From: Candidatus Peregrinibacteria bacterium
Lineage (GTDB): Bacteria > Patescibacteriota > Gracilibacteria > Peribacterales > Peribacteraceae
Length of the DNA stretch: 8,664 nt
Assembly (NCBI GenBank): GCA_016866815.1
Contig: VGKZ01000045.1
Span: forward strand, 1 to 8,664
Reading direction: 5' to 3'
The position numbers were made by a program, and so were the translations under genes. Shown one piece after another: positions 1 through 4,950 of this stretch; the first letter of the stretch is position 1; each line of letters starts with the position of its first letter. The notes under the pieces are model-generated. The model had not been told where the DNA came from and made no database searches. It worked only from the letters and a program-made list of their open reading frames with translations.

Positions 1-194
1 ATGGTCCGTCCGGTGGGAATACGGAAGCCGGAGGAGTGTAGTGCCATCCACACGCGCTGTTTACTTTCCTTTACAGCAGTATCTCCCAGGCCGACGATGA
101 TCATGCGATCCTCGCCACGTGCCGAGGCCACTTCAACGGTCACGTCGTGGCAGGAGAGGCCAATATTTGCCAGAGAACGGATTTGAGCAAGCAT
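1..194 (-). CDS. comM: ComM/YifB family Mg-chelatase-like AAA+ ATPase (5' part, cut by window edge)
   Basis: This reading frame starts at ATG 194 and stays open to the left edge, so only the first 64 residues are visible. The protein begins MLAQIRSLANIGLSCHDVTV and continues to IVGLGDTAVKESKQRV (about residues 33-48), then a segment ending GFRIPTGRT. The block VGLxDxAVKES(K/R)xRV followed by GFxxP is the hallmark of the N-terminal domain of the YifB/ComM family. ComM is a hexameric helicase that promotes branch migration during integration of transformed DNA in naturally competent bacteria; many non-competent bacteria also carry it. The ATPase and Mg-chelatase domains would lie outside the window. 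It is divergent from yraN, a frequent neighbour of comM and dprA in other bacteria. The start is preceded by TCCC with no Shine-Dalgarno, and a promoter candidate lies close enough that the mRNA could be leaderless. The family call is firm; the cellular role is inferred. Confidence 0.85.
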   Translation of the reverse strand, partial: MLAQIRSLANIGLSCHDVTVEVASARGEDRMIIVGLGDTAVKESKQRVWMALHSSGFRIPTGRT

Positions 195-201
195 GGGACA
201 G

Positions 202-231
202 AGTGTACTTGCGTACACCTTTTTCTGTCTA
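202..231 (-). promoter_or_regulatory. Candidate comM promoter, possibly leaderless
   Basis: On the minus strand TAGACA (231-226) is followed after 18 bp by TACACT (207-202), resembling -35 and -10 boxes with five and four of six consensus matches. Only 7 bp separate the -10 box from the comM ATG at 194, so transcription would begin at or next to the start codon, which fits the missing ribosome binding site. Motif matching only. Confidence 0.35.
203..218. repeat. Perfect inverted repeat GTGTAC-N4-GTACAC, possible operator
   Basis: GTGTAC (203-208) and GTACAC (213-218) form a perfect 6-bp inverted repeat around a TTGC spacer. A further CGTACAC copy lies at 250-256, 38 bp from the one at 212-218. 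The palindrome overlaps the proposed comM -10 box and the proposed yraN -35 box, where a repressor controlling both divergent genes could sit. Binding by a regulator is inference; a short palindrome can arise by chance. Confidence 0.4.
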
Positions 232-237
232 TAGAAT
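209..237 (+). promoter_or_regulatory. Candidate yraN promoter
   Basis: TTGCGT (209-214) and TAGAAT (232-237) are separated by 17 bp, an ideal spacing for a sigma-70-type promoter, and lie 34 bp before the yraN ATG. It overlaps the comM promoter candidate on the other strand. Motif matching only. Confidence 0.3.
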
Positions 238-271
238 CCGGTGGACATTCGTACACTTTTCTACTCTGATC

Positions 272-637
272 ATGGAATCCACTTCCCATGTCGGTATCCG
301 CGGCGAAGCGATCGCATCTGCTCATCTGACGAAAATAGGGTACGTCATTCTCGCGAAGAATGTCCGCATGGGTCACGATGAAATCGATATCGTCGCACTC
401 GATCCGAAGGACGATGTCATCGTCTTTGCCGAAGTGAAATCCCGTGCTCGCCGTGACCGTCACTACTGGCCGGCGATGAATATGACGTGGGAGAAAAAGC
501 GATGCATGCGCCGTGCCGCGCGTCGGTGGATCGCGAAGGCTTCCGAAGAGCGTGGATACCGTCTGGATCTTCTCTGCGTCGCTGAAGGACAGGTGGTCGA
601 TCACCTGATCAACGTCGGTTGGCATGATCACCAATAA
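272..637 (+). CDS. yraN: YraN family (UPF0102) putative endonuclease
   Basis: A 121-residue protein of the YraN/UPF0102 family, usually about 115-130 residues, which has a PD-(D/E)xK nuclease-like fold and unsettled function, probably in DNA processing or repair. Family landmarks occur in order: GIRGEAIASAHL (8-19), GYVILAKNVR (23-32), the acidic strand DEIDIVA (36-42) and VFAEVKSR (51-58). D39, E54 and K56 match the D-x(n)-ExK catalytic pattern. The usual GEID reads DEID here; the catalytic acids are unaffected. ATG 272 was chosen because the family match begins just after it; the longer frame from 119 overlaps comM and adds about 51 residues unlike the family. No Shine-Dalgarno precedes the start. 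It is divergent from comM, consistent with the common yraN-comM-dprA neighbourhood. Its 3' end overlaps the end of pgl by 10 bp on the opposite strand. Confidence 0.88.
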   Translation: MESTSHVGIRGEAIASAHLTKIGYVILAKNVRMGHDEIDIVALDPKDDVIVFAEVKSRARRDRHYWPAMNMTWEKKRCMRRAARRWIAKASEERGYRLDLLCVAEGQVVDHLINVGWHDHQ

Positions 638-1317
638 TTGATCAGTGTGCCTCCCCCAAGATTCAGCACTGCCGCCGCCGGCCACCGTTCGATGTCTTCG
701 GGTGATTCCATCATTTCTTCCCACACACGCTTCTTCCCTTCTCCTTTGAGCAGGAAAATCTTTCGCTCTGCGCTGCCGAGGACGATGAGTGTCACAGAGA
801 TGCGATCGCGTACGTCGAAGGTGTCGGTCACCGTGTGTACAACAAGATGATCGCCGAAAGCAGCTTCCGTCAGCGGCGGAAAGAGTGATGCGATGTGGCC
901 GTCTTCGCCCATTCCCAGGATGACGATGTGCGGGATTCCGCTACTCAACATCTGCGCGATCTTCTGTTCGTAGTCCGTGATGCATTCACCGATTGGCAGT
1001 GTGGTATCGGGGAAAATAATCTGCGATTCCGGAATCGTTGCATGCTTGAGGAGCGTCGAGTGCACCAGGTGTTGGTTACTGTGTTTGTCCTTTGCCGGAA
1101 CATAACGGTCATCGACGAGAAATACCGTCACTGCACTCCAATTGATATTTTCCTTTCCCAACGCTTCGTAGATCGGCTTCGGTGTGGAACCGCCGGAGAG
1201 CCCCACGATCGCGCTGCCGTACTCATCGATGTTCTGGCGGATGCGTTCCGCGAGGAGCCGCACGGATTCCTGTGTGAATTCCTGTTCGCCTTTGGTGCGG
1301 ATGTGGTCGTAGTCCAT
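628..1317 (-). CDS. pgl: 6-phosphogluconolactonase
   Basis: A 229-residue cytoplasmic enzyme hydrolysing 6-phosphoglucono-delta-lactone to 6-phosphogluconate, step two of the oxidative pentose phosphate pathway. It is of the DevB/SOL type (NagB/RpiA fold, usually 220-260 residues). Visible family motifs are GLSGGSTPKPIYEAL (39-53), VDDRYVP (68-74) with S80-N81, and LGMGEDGHIASLFP (134-147), which carries the catalytic-loop acid and histidine; a C-terminal LLKGEGKKRVW (189-199) follows. It lies downstream of zwf on the same strand, and together they convert glucose 6-phosphate to 6-phosphogluconate. The start at ATG 1317 matches the usual N-terminus. No Shine-Dalgarno is adjacent; a strong one lies 53 nt upstream, separated by heptad repeats, with the pgl frame open in between. 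Its 3' end overlaps yraN by 10 bp. Confidence 0.93.
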   Translation of the reverse strand: MDYDHIRTKGEQEFTQESVRLLAERIRQNIDEYGSAIVGLSGGSTPKPIYEALGKENINWSAVTVFLVDDRYVPAKDKHSNQHLVHSTLLKHATIPESQIIFPDTTLPIGECITDYEQKIAQMLSSGIPHIVILGMGEDGHIASLFPPLTEAAFGDHLVVHTVTDTFDVRDRISVTLIVLGSAERKIFLLKGEGKKRVWEEMMESPEDIERWPAAAVLNLGGGTLINYW

Positions 1318-1318
1318 G

Positions 1319-1367
1319 AGCTGTAATACGTAAGCTATAAGCTGTAAGACGTAAGCTGTAAGACTCA
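1319..1367 (+). repeat. Heptad repeat block A (seven units, consensus AGCTGTA)
   Basis: Seven consecutive 7-bp units run without gaps: AGCTGTA, ATACGTA, AGCTATA, AGCTGTA, AGACGTA, AGCTGTA, AGACTCA. The block begins just before the pgl start codon and fills much of the zwf-pgl gap. On the opposite strand it matches block B. The sequence at 1333-1348 is complementary to 1412-1427 at 15 of 16 positions, so a transcript of either strand could form a long imperfect hairpin. Confidence 0.85.
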
Positions 1368-1370
1368 GAG

Positions 1371-1378
1371 TCCTCCTT
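1371..1378 (-). promoter_or_regulatory. Orphan Shine-Dalgarno-like AAGGAGGA in the zwf-pgl gap
   Basis: The minus strand reads AAGGAGGA at 1378-1371, a near-perfect complement of a typical 16S rRNA tail. No ATG, GTG or TTG follows at a usable distance, and the nearest start is pgl ATG 1317, 53 nt further on beyond heptad block A. It may be a former pgl ribosome binding site displaced by repeat growth, a site brought near the start by RNA folding, or chance. It is the only strong Shine-Dalgarno I found near any gene start here. Confidence 0.35.
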
Positions 1379-1380
1379 CA

Positions 1381-1443
1381 AAGCTTGCCGCTTAAAGCTT
1401 ATAGCTTAAAGCTTAAAGCTTATAGCTCTTATCTCATAGCTTC
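1381..1443 (-). repeat. Heptad repeat block B (nine units, inverted relative to block A)
   Basis: Nine 7-bp units on the plus strand: AAGCTTG, CCGCTTA, AAGCTTA, TAGCTTA, AAGCTTA, AAGCTTA, TAGCTCT, TATCTCA, TAGCTTC. On the minus strand they read as AGCTWTA units, the same family as block A in opposite orientation. The block runs into the zwf stop codon. With block A and the short palindrome GACTCAGAGTC (1362-1372) between them, it forms a 125-bp inverted array in the transcribed zwf-pgl spacer. Confidence 0.82.
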
Positions 1444-2923
1444 AGCACCATTGTAATCCTTCCCTCTTCATCCACTCCTCCGCTTCCTTCGGACCGGCAG
1501 TTCCCGCATCGTATGTATAGAGCGGAGCTTTCCCGGAATCCAGATACGCCTGCACAGGATCGAGTAAACGCCATGCTGCGCGCACCTCGTCGAAGCTCAA
1601 AAACCACTGGTGCTTGCCGTGGACCGCTTCGAGGATCAGCAGCGAATGCTCCGGCAGACAGTCGCCGACGCACACGAGAGGGTCTTCCAGAATGAGCGGG
1701 CGGAACGCGGGTTCCGTCCCTCCGACTTTCGTCTGCAGATGCATGCGCATACCGGCTTCGCCCTGCAGGATGATATCCAGTCTGTTCGGTGTCGCACCCT
1801 GTCCCACGGGTCTCGGCTCCTGAAACAGGATGGTGACACGCGTCTCCTTCTTCGAGAGTCGCTTGCCGCTGCGCAGATAGAAAGGAACACCTTCCCACCG
1901 CGAGATTTTCGTCATCAATTTCATCGCACTGTACGTGTTCGTCTTTGAATCCTTCGCCACGTCTTTCTCCTTGCGGTATGCCGTTGCTGTTTCTTTGCCG
2001 ACCGCTCCTTCTCCGTACTGCCCCTGTATCACGATGTCGTCCATATCCGCTGCGGGCGGGATGTAAAACTGTTCCAGTGCATTCTTTCTTCCGGCATCGA
2101 GTTCTCCTTCGTTATGGAGGCGCATGGTCAGCAGCGACACGATCATCATGAGGTGACTCTGAACCATGTCGCGGAACGTGCCGGATGCTTCGAAGTATCC
2201 CGCTCGCCCTTGGATTCCCGCGCTTTCCAGAGCGGTGATCTCCACGTGGTTAATGAGGGTGTTCTTGAAGATCCGCTCCATCATCGGGTTCGCATGTCGC
2301 AGGTAGTAGATATTGCGGACGGCTTCTTTTCCGAGGTAGTGATCGAGCAAATATATTTCTTCCTCTCTGAACGATTCCAATAGTTGCGCTTTGATCACCT
2401 CGAAACTCTTCAGGTTGTGACCGACGGGTTTCTCCACGATGACGCGGAACGGCGATTTGCCGTCGTGCACTTTTCCGGCACACAGGTTCTTCGATACTGC
2501 GGGGAAAATATCCGGTGGGACGGAGAAGTAGGCGAGGTGGACGACTTGGTTTTTGGTTTTTGGTTTTTGGTTTTTGGCCCATCCACTTTCAATTGCTTCC
2601 AAACGCTTTGCCAACTCCTTATACGCTTTCACGTCGTCATATTGTCCGCTGACGTAGTACACGTGAGTGAGAAATTCCGTCAGTGCTTTTTCCGTCACGG
2701 CGGGCATGTGCGTGCGGATGGATTTCTCGACGTGCTTTCTGAATTCCGCATCCGTCATCTCCGTCCGTGAAAATCCGACGACGCAGTAGTTCTCCGGAAC
2801 GCGCTTCTTCAACGCGAGGACGTACAGTGCGGGGTAGAGTTTGATATCCGCAAGGTGCCCCGATGCTCCGAAGAGTATGAAGCTGAAGGGCTGGGCCGTT
2901 TTGAGCTCTCTGGTTGGAAGCAT
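1442..2923 (-). CDS. zwf: Glucose-6-phosphate 1-dehydrogenase
   Basis: A 493-residue cytoplasmic enzyme (family usually 480-510) oxidising glucose 6-phosphate to 6-phosphogluconolactone and reducing NADP+, the entry to the oxidative pentose phosphate pathway. Motifs in order: nucleotide-binding GASGHLADIKLYPALY (19-34), GFSRT (50-54), EKPVG (164-168), active-site LDHYLGKE (193-200) with D194/H195/K199, FRDMVQSH (250-257) with the presumed catalytic base H257, and PFYLRSGKRL (347-356). The fingerprint is unusual: the common GDL reads GHL and the basic residue before K28 is I27. K28 and R53, matching the NADP-contacting positions of characterised enzymes, are kept. ATG 2923 was chosen because it places the Rossmann motif about 18 residues in, as in relatives; an upstream TTG at 3019 adds residues unlike the family. 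A loop at residues 116-126 is encoded by a 7-bp tandem repeat. First gene of a zwf-pgl operon; no Shine-Dalgarno. Confidence 0.93.
   Translation of the reverse strand: MLPTRELKTAQPFSFILFGASGHLADIKLYPALYVLALKKRVPENYCVVGFSRTEMTDAEFRKHVEKSIRTHMPAVTEKALTEFLTHVYYVSGQYDDVKAYKELAKRLEAIESGWAKNQKPKTKNQVVHLAYFSVPPDIFPAVSKNLCAGKVHDGKSPFRVIVEKPVGHNLKSFEVIKAQLLESFREEEIYLLDHYLGKEAVRNIYYLRHANPMMERIFKNTLINHVEITALESAGIQGRAGYFEASGTFRDMVQSHLMMIVSLLTMRLHNEGELDAGRKNALEQFYIPPAADMDDIVIQGQYGEGAVGKETATAYRKEKDVAKDSKTNTYSAMKLMTKISRWEGVPFYLRSGKRLSKKETRVTILFQEPRPVGQGATPNRLDIILQGEAGMRMHLQTKVGGTEPAFRPLILEDPLVCVGDCLPEHSLLILEAVHGKHQWFLSFDEVRAAWRLLDPVQAYLDSGKAPLYTYDAGTAGPKEAEEWMKREGLQWC
2548..2577 (-). repeat. GGTTTTT heptanucleotide tandem repeat inside zwf (about 4.3 copies)
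   Basis: Four perfect GGTTTTT units occupy 2548-2575, followed by GG. Read in the coding direction as AAAAACC, they encode residues 117-126 of G6PDH, KNQKPKTKNQ, just before the conserved strand VVHLAYFSVPP. Seven is not a multiple of three, so gain or loss of one or two units shifts the frame, whereas three units (21 bp) restore it. No reading phase of the repeat contains a stop codon. The segment is absent from the family consensus as I know it and looks like a surface-loop insertion. Confidence 0.92.
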
Positions 2924-2988
2924 GGGAAGGAGATTGCAGAGTACCTTACAGAGGAGCGCGGAGGAAATGATCAATTGCCAAACATCAA

Positions 2989-3016
2989 TTTCCAGAAAAT
3001 GTACATTGCGTATAAC
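2989..3016 (+). promoter_or_regulatory. Weak promoter candidate upstream of the small orphan gene
   Basis: TTTCCA (2989-2994) and TATAAC (3011-3016) are separated by 16 bp in the AT-richer zwf/orphan divergent gap. The -10 box is good and the -35 box is weak. No convincing zwf promoter was found on the other strand of the same gap. Confidence 0.25.
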
Positions 3017-3107
3017 CAATAATCATTGAGTGGAAAATGAACATTATGACGTTCCCAGGGTGAGGATACCTGCCTGCCGGCGGAACCGAGGGGCCAAGTT
3101 CAGTTGG

Positions 3108-3419
3108 ATGTGGAGTGTGGCAGGGGTATCATCATTGTTAATGGACGAGGATATCCCAGTTTTGCATGAAGAGCGCATTCATGGGAGAGCCGATCTCACA
3201 CCCGAAGGTGTCGCGATCCTCAGAGACGCTGCTGTGCATACCTGCAACGGATCCACAATACAGAGCATTGCAGACGATGTGTGTCGTAGGAGGCGAGGTG
3301 CGGAATTGGCTTGTACAAACATGTCTGTAGGACTCGGTTGTGCACCTGGTGTCATACGTTTCAGAAACACGTGTCGTCAGTGTATTGAGGGGATTATGAG
3401 GAGGATTAAAAAAGATTAA
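3108..3419 (+). CDS. Small Cys-rich hypothetical protein
   Basis: I do not recognise this protein. From ATG 3108 it has 103 residues: an acidic N-terminal half (MDEDIPVLHEERIH at 12-25), a probable helical segment, and a Cys-rich basic C-terminal half with C46, C59, C69, C78, C89 and C92, ending in RRIKKD. The C-terminal spacing C-x8-C-x10-C-x2-C could bind a metal, but matches no family known to me. The start is uncertain: GTG 3030, ATG 3108 and ATG 3141 are in frame. None has the C at -1 context of all confident starts in this window, and no strong ribosome binding site is present, so this frame may not be translated. It lies on the metK strand, 316 bp upstream, divergent from zwf. No signal peptide or membrane segment is evident. 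Confidence 0.42.
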   Translation: MWSVAGVSSLLMDEDIPVLHEERIHGRADLTPEGVAILRDAAVHTCNGSTIQSIADDVCRRRRGAELACTNMSVGLGCAPGVIRFRNTCRQCIEGIMRRIKKD

Positions 3420-3554
3420 TTCATCTCTTGCGCAGAGCGCTGAGGAGAGTACAGTCCCGCCACATCATCGCTCTATCCAGAGAGGCAGAGAGCCCGCCTT
3501 CGTCCCTTCGGGACTACGGTGTGCAGGGGAACCGGCCCCATACTGCCCCCCAAC

Positions 3555-3600
3555 CTTCCTTAGCGGGAAACGGTGGGAATTCCGGCCCCAAAAGGGGGAA
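3555..3600 (+). repeat. Hairpin repeat unit, copy 1
   Basis: The unit starts CTTCCTTAGCGGGA, passes through GGTGGGAATTCC and ends in the stem CCCC-AAAA-GGGG. Copy 2 downstream has the same order of elements: CTTCC, a GCG-containing loop, GGGA, GGT, ATTCC, GCCCC and a G run. The likeness is imperfect but colinear, suggesting tandem duplication or two insertions of a dispersed hairpin element. Confidence 0.5.
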
Positions 3601-3614
3601 GATACCAGTTCACT

Positions 3615-3663
3615 CTTCCCTTGCGCGGGAGGAGGTATTCGCAGATTCCTGCCCCTGGGGGCA
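3615..3663 (+). repeat. Hairpin repeat unit, copy 2
   Basis: The unit starts CTTCCCTTGCGCGGGA, continues through GGT and ATTCC and ends in the stem TGCCC-CTGG-GGGCA. It matches copy 1 element by element with small indels, beginning 60 bp after the copy 1 start. It lies 72 bp before the metK ATG. Confidence 0.5.
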
Positions 3664-3735
3664 GTCCGCAGGTTGAGAACCTGCTGCTACGAAACCACGC
3701 ATTTGCCTTCCTTATATTTTTTACCTCTACGCTCC

Positions 3736-4887
3736 ATGTCGTATCTGTTTACATCCGAATCCGTCACCGAAGGTCACCCGGACAAACTCTGTGATCAGAT
3801 CTCCGATGCAGTGCTCGACTACGCACTGAAAAATGATCCGAAAGCACACGTTGCCTGTGAGTGTCTTGCGACAACAGGTCTCGTGGTCGTCGCCGGTGAA
3901 ATTACGACGAACACGTACATTCCGATGGCCGAGGTCGCACGCAAGACTATCGAAGAAATCGGCTACAACGACGGTATCTTCGGTTTCGATCACAAAGCCT
4001 GCGCAGTGATGGTCTGCGTCGGCGAGCAGAGCGCCGATATCAACCAGGGCGTCAGCGTGGAGAAGAATGTCGTCAAAGAGCAGGGAGCAGGAGACCAGGG
4101 TCTCATGTTCGGTTTCGCCTGCGACGAAACGCCGGAACTCATGCCGCTTCCCATCAGCCTCGCACACAAACTCACCAAGAAACTCTCGGGCGTACGCAAA
4201 GCAGGAACGCTTGCTTACCTCCGTCCGGACGGAAAGAGCCAAGTCACGGTGGAATACAGCGATGACGGCAAACCGCAGCGCGTTTCCTGCGTCGTCATTT
4301 CCACGCAGCACGCAGACAATGTCGAACACGCCCAGATCTGCGCGGATATCAAGAAGCACATCATCGAGCCGGTGTGTGGCAAATACATCGATGAGCGCAC
4401 GCAGTACCACATCAATCCGACCGGTCGCTTCGTCATCGGAGGCCCTCCCGGTGACTGTGGACTGACCGGAAGAAAGATCATCGTCGATACGTACGGCGGC
4501 TACGGTCGTCACGGCGGCGGTGCGTTCTCCGGAAAGGACCCGAGCAAAGTTGACCGTTCGGCCGCCTATGCAGCGCGCTGGGTCGCCAAGCACATCGTGA
4601 AGGCTGGTTTCGCCAGGAAGTGTGAAATACAAGTCGCCTACGCCATCGGTGTTGCCGAACCCGTGTCCATTCGGGTCGATACATTCGGCGGCGCAGACGA
4701 CAGGAAGTTGGAGAAAGCAGTCCGCGAAGTCTTCGATCTCCGTCCAGCGGCAATCATCCGTGATCTCGATCTCCTCAAGCCCCAGTATCGGCAGGTCGCC
4801 GCGTACGGGCACTTCGGCCGTGAGGATTTGGCCGTGAAGTGGGAAGAGACACCCCGGGTAGATGCCTTACTTAAGGCCGTGAAATAG
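3736..4887 (+). CDS. metK: S-adenosylmethionine synthetase
   Basis: A 383-residue cytoplasmic enzyme (E. coli MetK is 384) that makes S-adenosylmethionine from methionine and ATP, releasing phosphate and pyrophosphate; it normally works as a tetramer of two dimers. Diagnostic motifs are GHPDKLCDQISD (13-24) with H14, the hexapeptide GAGDQG (117-122), GGPPGDCGLTGRK (235-247) and the glycine-rich GGGAFSGKDPSKVDRS (260-275). AYGHFGRED (356-364) closes the C-terminal domain. All three domains appear complete, and the motif wording is close to the proteobacterial type. ATG 3736 was chosen because MSYLFTSESVTEGHPDK matches the family N-terminus; the frame from 3673 adds 21 residues encoded by leader sequence. 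No Shine-Dalgarno precedes it; the upstream bases are pyrimidine-rich. The structured leader before it may regulate it, but this is unproven. Confidence 0.97.
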   Translation: MSYLFTSESVTEGHPDKLCDQISDAVLDYALKNDPKAHVACECLATTGLVVVAGEITTNTYIPMAEVARKTIEEIGYNDGIFGFDHKACAVMVCVGEQSADINQGVSVEKNVVKEQGAGDQGLMFGFACDETPELMPLPISLAHKLTKKLSGVRKAGTLAYLRPDGKSQVTVEYSDDGKPQRVSCVVISTQHADNVEHAQICADIKKHIIEPVCGKYIDERTQYHINPTGRFVIGGPPGDCGLTGRKIIVDTYGGYGRHGGGAFSGKDPSKVDRSAAYAARWVAKHIVKAGFARKCEIQVAYAIGVAEPVSIRVDTFGGADDRKLEKAVREVFDLRPAAIIRDLDLLKPQYRQVAAYGHFGREDLAVKWEETPRVDALLKAVK

Positions 4888-4950
4888 GGCTAAGGGACTT
4901 CCAGTCTCAATTTGGTACCATCGATTTCGTACCTCTGTCACCATCGCCCC

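Larger units (their letters stand above)
3420..3735 (+). other. GC-rich structured leader/intergenic region upstream of metK
   Basis: A stretch of 316 bp without a convincing gene but dense in hairpin potential. GTCCC/GGGAC with a 3-nt loop is at 3502-3514, GGGG/CCCC with a 6-nt loop at 3526-3539, the palindrome GGAATTCC at 3576-3583, CCCC-AAAA-GGGG at 3586-3597, TGCCC/GGGCA at 3650-3663, and a perfect 7-bp stem GCAGGTT/AACCTGC at 3668-3684. GGCAG (3484-3488) can pair with CTGCC (3543-3547), enclosing the first two hairpins. A TATATT-like -10 box lies at 3713-3718, without a good -35 box. Small frames here read like translated hairpin repeats. The region could be a cis-regulatory leader or a cluster of dispersed palindromic repeats. 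No run of Ts follows a stem, so no intrinsic terminator is called. Confidence 0.55.

Noticed and set aside
1..186. Plus-strand 61-residue frame at the left edge
   Set aside because: It is the shadow of comM, whose N-terminal motif is clear on the minus strand.
140..724. Minus-strand 194-residue frame across yraN
   Set aside because: It is antisense to a recognised gene, overlaps pgl in another frame and has no motif.
2924..3019. N-terminal extension of zwf from TTG 3019
   Set aside because: The added 32 residues are unlike the G6PDH family; ATG 2923 fits the usual length before the Rossmann motif and the YC-ATG context.
3565..3660. Cobalamin riboswitch suggested by GGGAA, CGGTG and AATTCCGG, with CAGATTCCTGCC downstream
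   Set aside because: The conserved B12-box and the remaining core are not present in order, and the matches fall inside two copies of a hairpin repeat.
3428..3794. Short open frames in the metK leader, including one overlapping the metK start
   Set aside because: They translate hairpin repeat sequence into Pro/Gly/Arg-rich peptides, show no family resemblance, and one continues out of frame into metK.
3727..4812. A 361-residue open frame antisense to metK
   Set aside because: It lies wholly opposite a certain gene in a GC-rich frame, shows no recognisable motif and is a coding shadow of metK.
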